Shown in pieces: positions 14,970 through 22,820 of a stretch of DNA of 64,000 nt (the first letter of the stretch is position 1; each line of letters begins with the position of its first letter). The notes under the pieces were generated by a model. That model did not search any database. It had not been told where the DNA came from and saw nothing but the letters and a program-made list of their open reading frames with translations. Origin of the DNA: JAKPUX01 sp035353815 (lineage in GTDB: Bacteria; Zhuqueibacterota; Zhuqueibacteria; Residuimicrobiales; Residuimicrobiaceae). Where the stretch lies: positions 1 to 64,000 of the forward strand of contig DAOQAG010000007.1 of the NCBI GenBank assembly GCA_035353815.1, written 5' to 3'. The position numbers were made by a program, and so were the translations under genes.

Positions 14970-17426
14970 ATGAGTTCCGAGTATACCTTTACAGAAATCG
15001 ATAAAAAATGGCAAGCGCGCTGGCGGGAGAGCGGCCTCTACAAAACCGATCTGAGCAAGACCGACAACAAACTCTACTGTCTGGTCATGTTTCTCTATCC
15101 CTCCGGCGATCGCCTGCATATCGGTCACTGGTACAATTATGCCCCGACCGACACCTGGGCGCGGTTCAAGCGTATGCAGGGCTGCAATGTCTTTGAGCCG
15201 ATGGGGTACGACGCGTTCGGCCTGCCGGCGGAAAACTATGCGATCAAGAAGGGCGTACATCCGGCGATCAGCACGGCGCAAAATATCGCCAATATCCGCC
15301 AGCAGCTTGAGGCCATGGGCGCGATGTACGATTGGGATCATGAGGTCAATACCAGCCATCCCGACTATTACCGCTGGACGCAGTGGCTCTTTTTGCAGAT
15401 GTACCAGCATGGCCTCGCCTATCGCAAGAAACAGGCCGCCAACTGGTGCCCGAGCTGCAAAACGGTTCTGGCCAATGAACAGGTCGTCGACGGCCGCTGC
15501 GAGCGCTGCGACAGTGAGGTCCTGAGCAAGGATCTGGAACAGTGGTTCTTCAAGATCACGGCCTATACGGAGCGTCTGCTCGAGGGCTTCAAGCAGATCG
15601 ATTGGCCGGACAAAACCGTCAGCATGCAGCGCAACTGGATCGGCAAGAGCGTTGGCGCCAGTATTCAGTTCGGCATCGAGGGCCGGGCCGATACCATCGA
15701 GGTCTTCACCACCCGTCCAGACACCCTCTGGGGGGTCACCTATATGGTGCTCGCACCCGAGCACCCGCTGGTGGACGCCCTGACCACTCCCGAGCACAAG
15801 GCCGAGGTGGCTGCCTATGTGCTACAGGCGCGCAAACAGCGCGAGATCGACCGCATGTCGACAGAAAAGGAAAAGACCGGCGTCTTTATTGGCAGCTATT
15901 GCATCAATCCGGTCAACCAGGAAAAGGTTCCGATCTGGATCGCCGATTACGTGCTGGTCACCTACGGCACCGGCGCGGTCATGGCGGTGCCCGCGCATGA
16001 TACGCGCGATTTTGCCTTCGCGCAAAAATACGAACTGCCGATTCGCGAGGTGATCTCGCCGACGGGCATCGGAGAGGCGGCCGGACTGACGGAGGCTTGG
16101 GTCTCGCCCGGCAAGATGATCCACTCCGGACCCTTTGATGGCGTGGATTCAAACGCCGGCATCGAAAAGGTGATCGCCTACCTGCAGGAACGAGGCTGGG
16201 GCGGCCGCAAGATCAATTACAAGCTGCGCGACTGGCTGATTTCCCGCCAGCGCTACTGGGGGGCGCCCATCCCGATCCTCTACTGCGATTCCTGCGGTGA
16301 AGTACCGGTCCCTGAAGAGGATTTGCCGGTGCTGCTGCCCGAGGACGTCGAGTTTACGGGCAAAGGCGAGTCGCCGCTCTCGACCTCGCCGACCTTTGCC
16401 ACGGCGCCGTGCCCACGCTGCGGCCGGCCGGCCCGCCGTGAAATCGACACCATGGATACCTTTGTCTGCTCCTCCTGGTATTTCCTGCGCTTTTTAACGC
16501 CCGGACTGGCCGATGCGCCCTTTGATCAGGCTCTGGCCGATGCCTGGCTGCCGGTGGACCAGTACGTCGGCGGCGCGGAACATGCGGTGATGCACCTGCT
16601 CTATGCCCGTTTTGTCACCAAGGCCCTGCACGACATGGGGCATATCGGCTTTGATGAGCCCTTTAAATGCCTCGTGCACCAGGGGACGATCACGGCCAAA
16701 GGCGCGAAGATGAGCAAAAGCCGGGGCAATGTGGTCAATCCGGATGAGTTTATCGAGCATTACGGTGCCGATACCTTTCGCATGTACATGATGTTTATGG
16801 GCGGATATGAAGAGGGGGGCGACTGGAGCGACGAGGGCATTGTCGGCATTCACCGTTTTCTCAAACGCATCTGGCGTCTGGTCGAGCAGAGCATCGAGAA
16901 TCCCGCCTGTGGCGCGGCTGATCCTCGCTTCGACAAGGTGATGCAACAAATGCACTACGCGCTCAAACACGGCAGTGCTGATCTGGAACGGTTTCACTTT
17001 AACACATCAATAAGTCGCATGATGGAGCTTCTCAATGAAGTATCACTTTATGTCCAGGATTTGCCGGCTTCACGCCAGGATAGCCGCCTGGCCACGGAGG
17101 TGATTCCGAATCTGCTGCTGATGCTCGCGCCGTTTGCGCCGCATTTCGCTGAGGAACTGTGGTCGCGTTTAGGCCGTTCCTACAGCATTTTTAATCAGAA
17201 ATGGCCGCAGTATGAGGAGCGCTGGCTAGTGCAGCAGCGTCTCAACCTGGCGGTCCAGATCAACGGCAAAGTGCGCGGCCAGATCGAGGTAGCTGCCGGG
17301 AGCAGCGATGCGGAGGTGATCGCCGCAGCGCTGCAAGAGGAGCGGATCAAGAGCTATCTGGAAGGCAAAGAAGTGGTCAAATCCTTTGTGGTGCAGCAGC
17401 GCCTGGTCAGCCTGGTCGTTCGCTGA
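14970..17426 (+). CDS. leuS: Leucyl-tRNA synthetase
   Basis: Class Ia synthetase charging tRNA-Leu, 818 residues. Seen: HIGH motif in DRLHIGHWYNY near residue 45; zinc-ribbon Cys in CPSCKTVLANEQ and CERCDSEV (about 155-180); the CP1 editing domain with TTRPDTLWGVTYMVLAPEHP near 250; the catalytic KMSKS in AKMSKSRGN near 580; and the tRNA-binding C-terminal domain ending with VQINGKVRGQIEV. ATG 14970 is chosen because GAGG at 14957-14960 is nine bases away; ATGs at 14955 and 14961 are in frame but overlap this site. It stands alone between its own promoter and a strong terminator. Confidence 0.97.
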   Translation: MSSEYTFTEIDKKWQARWRESGLYKTDLSKTDNKLYCLVMFLYPSGDRLHIGHWYNYAPTDTWARFKRMQGCNVFEPMGYDAFGLPAENYAIKKGVHPAISTAQNIANIRQQLEAMGAMYDWDHEVNTSHPDYYRWTQWLFLQMYQHGLAYRKKQAANWCPSCKTVLANEQVVDGRCERCDSEVLSKDLEQWFFKITAYTERLLEGFKQIDWPDKTVSMQRNWIGKSVGASIQFGIEGRADTIEVFTTRPDTLWGVTYMVLAPEHPLVDALTTPEHKAEVAAYVLQARKQREIDRMSTEKEKTGVFIGSYCINPVNQEKVPIWIADYVLVTYGTGAVMAVPAHDTRDFAFAQKYELPIREVISPTGIGEAAGLTEAWVSPGKMIHSGPFDGVDSNAGIEKVIAYLQERGWGGRKINYKLRDWLISRQRYWGAPIPILYCDSCGEVPVPEEDLPVLLPEDVEFTGKGESPLSTSPTFATAPCPRCGRPARREIDTMDTFVCSSWYFLRFLTPGLADAPFDQALADAWLPVDQYVGGAEHAVMHLLYARFVTKALHDMGHIGFDEPFKCLVHQGTITAKGAKMSKSRGNVVNPDEFIEHYGADTFRMYMMFMGGYEEGGDWSDEGIVGIHRFLKRIWRLVEQSIENPACGAADPRFDKVMQQMHYALKHGSADLERFHFNTSISRMMELLNEVSLYVQDLPASRQDSRLATEVIPNLLLMLAPFAPHFAEELWSRLGRSYSIFNQKWPQYEERWLVQQRLNLAVQINGKVRGQIEVAAGSSDAEVIAAALQEERIKSYLEGKEVVKSFVVQQRLVSLVVR

Positions 17427-17451
17427 GACAAGCTGATTCTGACCAAAAAAA

Positions 17452-17482
17452 AGCCGAAGGAGAATTTCTTCGGCTTTTTTTT
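17452..17482. terminator. Bidirectional terminator after leuS
   Basis: AGCCGAAG (17452-17459) pairs with CTTCGGCT (17468-17475), with an A-run before and a T-run after. Confidence 0.9.
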
Positions 17483-17924
17483 GGGGACAGAGTCCTGCGG
17501 TAGATCAGATGTGCATAGCGGCGAGTCTGAATAAGGCATGATCGGGCTTGCGGTAACTAATATGTTTGGTTGATCAGCGGCGGCTTTATAAGCAGGCATG
17601 AGTGATTGTAGGTGTGGCGGGAGAGGAGCGATATGCGGGGGCGGGGGTGCGAGGGATTCAAGCTGAGTGCGGTCATTCTGCAGTCGTGCAAAGCTGCTCA
17701 GTCGTGCTGTGTTCAGTTACATGTTAACATAACTAATATTATGCACAATACTGGGGCCGGTAATCGTGTGGCCCACACTTCAGGGCCCATAATTCAGTGG
17801 CCCGCAATCCTTCGGCCAATGATCGTGCAGCTCACAACCGTCCGGAGGATCTCCTGATCCCTTCTACCCGCCCCGTCTGCTACCGCCGCATCCGGACGCC
17901 GGTACCAGGGCCGAACAGCCCGCG
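17483..17924. other. Intergenic region with short phased GGCC repeats
   Basis: No convincing gene lies between the leuS terminator and the TPR gene; forward frames here lack ribosome binding sites and family features. From 17755 to about 17828 the sequence falls into five degenerate units beginning with GGCC at 17755, 17770, 17784, 17799 and 17814 (steps of 14-15 bases), with an AATC/AATTC core in several. ATGTTAACAT (about 17721-17730) is a perfect palindrome. Function is unknown. Confidence 0.4.
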
Positions 17925-19313
17925 TCAGCCGCCCAATCCCTGCATCTCGCGACGCGCCCGGTCTTTGAGCGGCGTCTCCACTTTGCTCCAGAGAATCTCT
18001 TCGAGATTTTGCTTCGCCGCATCGAGATCGCCGGTACTTTTGAGCGCTTGCGCATAATAAAAGCGTGCGTGCAGGTTGTTGGGGTTGCTGCGCACGGCAT
18101 CCGCCAGATATTTCAAACCTTCCTGTGCCTTGCCCGTTTGCAGCAGGCTTTTACCGGCGAGCGTCAGGGTTACGCTGTCCTGTTTGCCGAGATCGATCGC
18201 CTTGAGGGCATACTGGCCCGCTTCGCTGTCGCGTTCGCAGGCATCGAAGATGATTCCGGCCTGTTTGTACAACGCGGGTTTGTTGGGGGCATATTTTATC
18301 GCGTTGCGGATGGCTTCCATGGCCGCATCACCGCGACCGAGGCGGATCTGACATGAAGCCAGTGAGGCCCAAATGTCCGCTTCTGCGCTCCGCTGCGCCA
18401 GATAGCGCTGATAGAGCGCGACCGCGGTAACATAGTCACCGGAAATGTAGGCCTTGAAGCCCTCGGCACAGATCGCTTCAAAATTCTCTTCGGTCACCGG
18501 GCCCGTGCCCGTCGCGGCGGCCATCTCGGGCGTGACCATGCGCAGGGATTTGCGCGCGATTTCGGCGAATTTGCCATCCGGATCGAGCTTGAGCACCGCC
18601 TTGAAGCAGCGGCCTGCGTTGTCCATGTCTCCCTGGGCCATATAGACCTTGCCAAGTCCTAGATAAGATCTTACTTCTTTAGGAGATACAGCAATCGATT
18701 TTTCAAAGGCACGGATCGCCTCACCGTAATTCTTTTGAATGCTGTAGACCGCGCCGAGGTTGACCAGGGCCATGACATTAGCCGGCTGCAGGATCAATCC
18801 CTCCTTGAGGAACCGTTCCGCCTGGGCGAATTGGCGCATTTTGGAATAGAGGCTGCCGAGGACGAAATAGGCGCGGGCGTAGACGGGGCACAGGCGCACG
18901 GTTTCGATGCATTTGTCAAGTCCTTTGGTGTAATCTCTGGACTCGAAATAGACCAGCCCCATATTGTAATGCAGGTCGGGATCGCGCGGGCTCCACTCGA
19001 TAGCCTTACGCCAGAGCGCCAGGGCGGCCTCGAAGGATTTTTGGCGGGTTTTTTCCAGAGCTTCTCGGTTAAGCTGCTCGGACTCGGGTGCCGGCGGGGC
19101 CACGTTCCAGATCATCCGAAGGTCGCGGTTGTACCAGGCCAGATCGAGCCGGTCGCCTCCTCCCCGGTATTTTTCTTCGAGCCGGGTGAGGAGCATGCGT
19201 TTGTCGGATTCGGCGCTGAGGTCCAGGTCCGGATAGAGCCGGTTGAGCTCGGTGGCGGCGAGGGTGACGGTGAAGCTTTTAAGCGCGTCTGATGGTGCTT
19301 GAATATCATTCAT
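17925..19313 (-). CDS. Tetratricopeptide-repeat protein
   Basis: A 462-residue protein dominated by TPR units. An N-terminal region of about 90 residues (TELNRLYPDLDLSAESDKRMLLTRL) is non-repetitive; from about residue 95 onward 34-residue repeats follow, such as DPDLHYNMGLVYFESRDYTKGL, ARAYFVLGSLYSKMRQFAQAE and VMALVNLGAVYSIQKNYGEAI, with a second block near 280-450. No signal peptide or membrane segment is seen, so it is probably a cytosolic scaffold. The ATG at 19313 is used; nine further codons upstream start with GTG and are less likely. It has its own promoter just after the tRNA-Arg terminator. The partner is unknown. Confidence 0.9.
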   Translation of the reverse strand: MNDIQAPSDALKSFTVTLAATELNRLYPDLDLSAESDKRMLLTRLEEKYRGGGDRLDLAWYNRDLRMIWNVAPPAPESEQLNREALEKTRQKSFEAALALWRKAIEWSPRDPDLHYNMGLVYFESRDYTKGLDKCIETVRLCPVYARAYFVLGSLYSKMRQFAQAERFLKEGLILQPANVMALVNLGAVYSIQKNYGEAIRAFEKSIAVSPKEVRSYLGLGKVYMAQGDMDNAGRCFKAVLKLDPDGKFAEIARKSLRMVTPEMAAATGTGPVTEENFEAICAEGFKAYISGDYVTAVALYQRYLAQRSAEADIWASLASCQIRLGRGDAAMEAIRNAIKYAPNKPALYKQAGIIFDACERDSEAGQYALKAIDLGKQDSVTLTLAGKSLLQTGKAQEGLKYLADAVRSNPNNLHARFYYAQALKSTGDLDAAKQNLEEILWSKVETPLKDRARREMQGLGG

Positions 19314-19382
19314 GGTTGCAGGACCACTCGGCTTGCACACGCTTTCGGCTGACCGGCCGGGGCCGGCGGCAGCTCTTTTTAC

Positions 19383-19411
19383 ATGTTACTAATAATTTTC
19401 AATAAAATCAA
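19383..19411 (-). promoter_or_regulatory. Promoter of the TPR gene
   Basis: On the minus strand TTGATT (19406-19411) and TAACAT (19383-19388) are 17 bases apart, about 70 bases before the start codon and abutting the T-run of the preceding terminator. Confidence 0.5.
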
Positions 19412-19439
19412 TAAAAAAGGCGGCTTTGGAGGCCGCCTT
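19412..19439 (-). terminator. Terminator after tRNA-Arg
   Basis: On the minus strand AAGGCGGC (from 19439) pairs with GCCGCCTT (to 19417) followed by T-rich sequence. It closes the long transcript that starts at the tRNA-Gly promoter. Confidence 0.85.
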
Positions 19440-19444
19440 CCTCG

Positions 19445-19518
19445 TGCGCCAGGCGGGAATCGAACCCACAACCTTTAGCTCCGGAGGCTAACGCTCTATC
19501 CTATTGAGCTACTGGCGC
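19445..19518 (-). tRNA. tRNA-Arg (CCG)
   Basis: Acceptor GCGCCAG/CTGGCGC, D arm AGCTC, anticodon stem TTAGC/GCTAA with loop CTCCGGA (anticodon CCG), and T loop TTCGATT. It lies 15 bases after ymdB on the same strand and is probably cut out of that transcript. CCA is not encoded. Confidence 0.95.
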
Positions 19519-19533
19519 AACTACAGCAGTGTG

Positions 19534-20325
19534 TCAGGGAACATTGATGCGGCTGATCTTACGGGCACGGCCGCTGGCCACATCGACCTCGATCAGCGCG
19601 CCGTTAAGCCGAATGTTGGCCGAGGCCATACGGTATTTTTCCGGCAGAATCGTGGTGAAGCGCTTGATGGCCACCTGGGCATCCATGCCGATCACTGAAT
19701 CATGTGGCCCGGTCATGCCCACATCGGTAATAAAAGCGGTGCCCTTGGGCAGAATGCGTTCATCGGCGGTCTGGACATGGGTATGGGTGCCGATGATCGC
19801 GCTCACCGAGCCATCGAGGTACCAGGCGAGCGCCGCCTTTTCCGCCGTGGCCTCGGCATGAAAATCGACGAGGATGATCGGCGTCTTCTCCCGCAGCCGG
19901 GCGACCTCTTCATGACCGGTGCGGAAAGGGCAGTCGATCGGATACATGAAGGTGCGCCCTTGCAGATTGAGCACGCCGACCGGTATCTGCCGGCTGGTCA
20001 TGACCACGGTGGAACCTCGTCCCGGGGCTTGCGGTGGATAATTCAGGGGCCGCAGCGCCTTCTGCGTATTGTCGAGGTAGATCCGGAACTGGGCATTGCC
20101 CCAGGTGTGGTTGCCGCCGGTGATTACATCGACGCCCAGCGCGAAGAGCTGCCGCGCCAGGGTTTCCGTCAGGCCGTTGCCGCCATCTGCGTTCTCGCCA
20201 TTGGCGATGCAGAGGTCGATGTTATGACTCTTTTTCAAGCCGGGCAGCAATCCGGCCACCACGTCCATGCCCGGTTTGCCCACAATATCAGCGATAAAGA
20301 GAATATGCAGGGAATTGTCGCTCAC
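19534..20325 (-). CDS. ymdB: YmdB-family metallophosphoesterase
   Basis: A 263-residue protein of the TIGR00282 family; B. subtilis YmdB hydrolyses 2',3'-cAMP and affects biofilm and motility choices. Metal-binding motifs are clear: FIADIVGKPG at the start, NGENADGGNG, GGNHTWGN, VDFHAEATAEK and GTHTHVQTAD. The frame is open to a TTG at 20337, but a GTG at 20325 better suits the family start and has GGATGG about six bases upstream; there is no in-frame ATG. It sits 50 bases after rny, the same pairing (ymdA-ymdB) as in Bacillus, consistent with linked roles in RNA turnover. Confidence 0.93.
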   Translation of the reverse strand: MSDNSLHILFIADIVGKPGMDVVAGLLPGLKKSHNIDLCIANGENADGGNGLTETLARQLFALGVDVITGGNHTWGNAQFRIYLDNTQKALRPLNYPPQAPGRGSTVVMTSRQIPVGVLNLQGRTFMYPIDCPFRTGHEEVARLREKTPIILVDFHAEATAEKAALAWYLDGSVSAIIGTHTHVQTADERILPKGTAFITDVGMTGPHDSVIGMDAQVAIKRFTTILPEKYRMASANIRLNGALIEVDVASGRARKISRINVP

Positions 20326-20376
20326 TGAACCATCCAATATACATCATTTGCGGGAATTATTCAAGCCTTTTGTGCG

Positions 20377-21939
20377 CTACTTGGCATAATCGATGGCCCG
20401 GTATTCGCGGATCACCGTCACCTTGATCTGGCCGGGGTATTCCATTTCGCCCTGGATCTTTTCGGCGATGTCGGTGGCGAGCTGCTCGGACATGGCATCA
20501 TCGATTTTTTCGTGTTCCACCATGACCCGGACTTCGCGGCCGGCCTGGATGGCATAGGCCTTGCCGACGCCGGCGAAGGATTTCGCCAGGCCTTCGAGGC
20601 CGTCGAGACGCTTGATGTAGGTTTCCAGGGTTTCGCGGCGGGCGCCGGGACGGGAGCCGCTGACGGCATCGGCCGCCTGCACCAGGACCGAGATCGGCGA
20701 GATGATGGGTATATCCTCGTGATGTGCCGCGATGGCATTCTGGACGATGGGACCCTCTCCGTACTTTTTGGCGATTTCCAGTCCGATCTGTGTATGGGTG
20801 CCATCGGTGTAGCGATCGATCGCCTTGCCGATATCGTGCAGCAAGCCGGCACGCTTGGCGAGATTGCCGTCCAGATCCAGAGCCGCCGCCATCAGGCCGG
20901 TGAGATAGGAAACCTCGATGGCGTGCTGGAGGACGTTCTGGCCATAGCTGGTGCGGTACTTGAGTTTGCCGAGGAGTTTGACCAGTTCGATGTGCATGCT
21001 GGGGATGCCGCATTCCATCAGCGCCTTCTCCCCTTCCTCCACCAGTTTTTCCTCCATCTCCTGCTTGGTCTTCTCGACCACCTCCTCGATGCGGGTGGGA
21101 TGGATGCGGCCATCGATAACCAGACGTTCGAGCGCGATCCGGGCCACTTCGCGTCGGAAGGGATCAAAGCCGGAGAGGACCACCGCTTCCGGGGTATCGT
21201 CGACGATCACCTCGACGCCGGTGGCCGATTCAAAGGAACGGATATTGCGTCCCTCGCGGCCGATGATGCGTCCCTTCATCTCGTCGCTGGGCAGATTGAC
21301 CACCGAAACAGTAGTTTCCGTCGAGTGGTTGGCGGCGGTGCGCTGGATGGCTTGGACGATGATCTCCTTGGCTTCGCGATTGGCCTGCTGCCGGGCACGA
21401 TCCTTGATCTCCTTGATCGTCTGAGCCGCCTCCTGCTTGGCCTTTTCAACGAGGTTTTGCATGAGGATGCGTTTGGCTTCCTCATTGGAGATGCCACTGA
21501 TCTTTTCGAGGCGGCGGTTCTGCTCCTCGACGAGTTCAGTCAGTTCGGTTTCGCGCTTTTGTACCCGTTCATCGCGCGATTTGAGCCGGCCCTCGACCTC
21601 ATCAAGCTCCTTTTCCTTGGTATTCAGCAGGTCATGCCGGCGGTCCAGATTCAGTTCGCGTGTGGTAAGCTTGTTCTCGTTCTTTTGCAGATCGGAACGG
21701 CGGGTTTTTATCTCGTTTTCAAGGTTTTGCCGGTGTCTGAAGATCTCATCCTTTGCTTCAAGGATTTTTTCTTTTTTAAGGTTTTCAGCCTCCTTGCGGG
21801 CATCCGTGATCAGCTTGTCGGCGATCTTTTCGGCTTCGGTAACCTTGCCGCGGCCAATATGACGCGAAACCATCCAGCCGCCGACAAATGCCGCGGCCGC
21901 GGCTGCAATGGCAATGAGAATGACCAGATATGCATCCAT
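20377..21939 (-). CDS. rny: Ribonuclease Y
   Basis: Membrane-anchored endoribonuclease of 520 residues that starts mRNA decay. Parts in order: one N-terminal membrane helix (LVILIAIAAAAAAFVGGW), a long Lys/Glu-rich coiled coil (about 35-200), a KH domain with GRIIGREGRNIRSFE near 215, and an HD domain with LLHDIGKAID near 365 and AAHHED near 400. ATG 21939 has a perfect GGAGG site five bases away; the open frame upstream to 21990 is not needed. It lies downstream of a structured region (see 21994-22089) and upstream of ymdB. Confidence 0.97.
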   Translation of the reverse strand: MDAYLVILIAIAAAAAAFVGGWMVSRHIGRGKVTEAEKIADKLITDARKEAENLKKEKILEAKDEIFRHRQNLENEIKTRRSDLQKNENKLTTRELNLDRRHDLLNTKEKELDEVEGRLKSRDERVQKRETELTELVEEQNRRLEKISGISNEEAKRILMQNLVEKAKQEAAQTIKEIKDRARQQANREAKEIIVQAIQRTAANHSTETTVSVVNLPSDEMKGRIIGREGRNIRSFESATGVEVIVDDTPEAVVLSGFDPFRREVARIALERLVIDGRIHPTRIEEVVEKTKQEMEEKLVEEGEKALMECGIPSMHIELVKLLGKLKYRTSYGQNVLQHAIEVSYLTGLMAAALDLDGNLAKRAGLLHDIGKAIDRYTDGTHTQIGLEIAKKYGEGPIVQNAIAAHHEDIPIISPISVLVQAADAVSGSRPGARRETLETYIKRLDGLEGLAKSFAGVGKAYAIQAGREVRVMVEHEKIDDAMSEQLATDIAEKIQGEMEYPGQIKVTVIREYRAIDYAK

Positions 21940-21993
21940 ATATCCTCCAAAACTAAAAAAACCCATCACTATCAAGCATCCATATATCAATCA

Positions 21994-22089
21994 TGAAAAG
22001 CGGAAATTCCTCGTCGTTGCGGTCGGCACCCCGGCACGGCGCGCGACGATATGGAATCTCCCATCGGACTCTTGACAGCTGGGTTTTCA
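21994..22089 (-). ncRNA. Structured RNA candidate between zapA and rny (6S-like by position)
   Basis: On the minus strand this 190-base gap folds into one extended arm: TGAAAA (22084-22089) with TTTTCA (21994-21999); after a 22-base bulge on the 5' side only, a nine-pair helix of GGAGATTCC (22053-22061) with GGAATTTCC (22002-22010, one G-U); then CGTCG (22044-22048) with CGACG (22012-22016) and a GC-rich apical loop. A separate hairpin TGCGGC/GCCGCA sits at 22107-22127 just after zapA. Long arm with an asymmetric central bulge, placed next to zapA, recalls 6S RNA, but I cannot confirm its consensus; an rny leader that regulates rny is the alternative. Confidence 0.35.
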
Positions 22090-22131
22090 CAAATCATAGA
22101 ACATGATGCGGCCGGAATCCAGCCGCAGGTA

Positions 22132-22452
22132 TCAAACGCCTTTCTTGCCTTCCTCCATGAGTTCCTGAATATCGATGTCAAACTGATGGGTCAGAGTCTT
22201 GACCCGATCCTCAAACGAGTTGAGTTTCTTTTTGGACAGTTCCCGCTGCTGGAGCAGTTCATCGGCAATGTTCAGGGCAGCCAGTATGGCAACTTGATGC
22301 AGAGGACGATTGGGTTTAGCGGTCTGCACTTCACGCATCTTTTGGTCGACATATTCGGCGATGCGTTGTACATACTCCACATTGGCATTCACCTTGAGCG
22401 GATAATCCGTCCCAAAAATATTCACCTTGAGGATGTTTTTTTCATCATTCAT
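22132..22452 (-). CDS. zapA: Cell division protein ZapA
   Basis: A 106-residue FtsZ-associated protein that cross-links Z-ring filaments. The N-terminal strand region (KNILKVNIFGTDYPLKV) and VNANVEYVQRIAEYVDQKM followed by HQVAILAALNIADELLQQ and a C-terminal coiled coil are typical of ZapA. ATG 22452 is the family start; the frame is open 17 codons further but without a ribosome binding site. It is the partner of the short coiled-coil gene just upstream, and the pheT-(zapB)-zapA-rny order is a familiar bacterial arrangement. Confidence 0.92.
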   Translation of the reverse strand: MNDEKNILKVNIFGTDYPLKVNANVEYVQRIAEYVDQKMREVQTAKPNRPLHQVAILAALNIADELLQQRELSKKKLNSFEDRVKTLTHQFDIDIQELMEEGKKGV

Positions 22453-22514
22453 GAAAGTAAGCTTGAATAGGCCTGTGAAAACTGCACAGTCAAGAGATAT
22501 CATCCGCCCGTTTT

Positions 22515-22808
22515 CTAGCGGTTCTCGAAGGCTTTCAACTCATCGAGCTTGGCCAACATATTCTGGACCCGTTCGCGCAGCCGCTCCTCGGTTTCGCGAT
22601 ACTTGTCCAGCATGGCCTGTTCAGAGCGGCTGGCCTGCTCGTTGAGTTGCTGCCGCAATTGCTCGATTTGCAGGCTCTGTTCAGCCGCACGCGCCCGCAA
22701 ATCGCTGTTTTCCTGTTCCAAATAAAGAGCTTTCTTGCGCATCTCCGCGATCATTCCGAGCGCGAATTGAATGCGCTCTTCCAGAACATCCAGTATACTT
22801 TTATCCAC
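22515..22808 (-). CDS. ZapB-like coiled-coil division protein
   Basis: A 97-residue, almost wholly helical protein with heptad spacing and many Glu, Gln, Arg and Leu residues (LYLEQENSDLRARAAEQ, LRQQLNEQ). Size, coiled-coil character and the position directly before zapA suggest a ZapB-type division scaffold; sequence alone cannot separate this from other short coiled coils. It starts 13 bases after pheT ends and is 62 bases before zapA, so all three share a transcript. Confidence 0.75.
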   Translation of the reverse strand: MDKSILDVLEERIQFALGMIAEMRKKALYLEQENSDLRARAAEQSLQIEQLRQQLNEQASRSEQAMLDKYRETEERLRERVQNMLAKLDELKAFENR

Positions 22809-22820
22809 AGAGCCCTCGTC

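Noticed and set aside
17612..17857. Forward 81-codon frame after leuS
   Set aside because: No ribosome binding site, no family features and overlaps the phased repeats.
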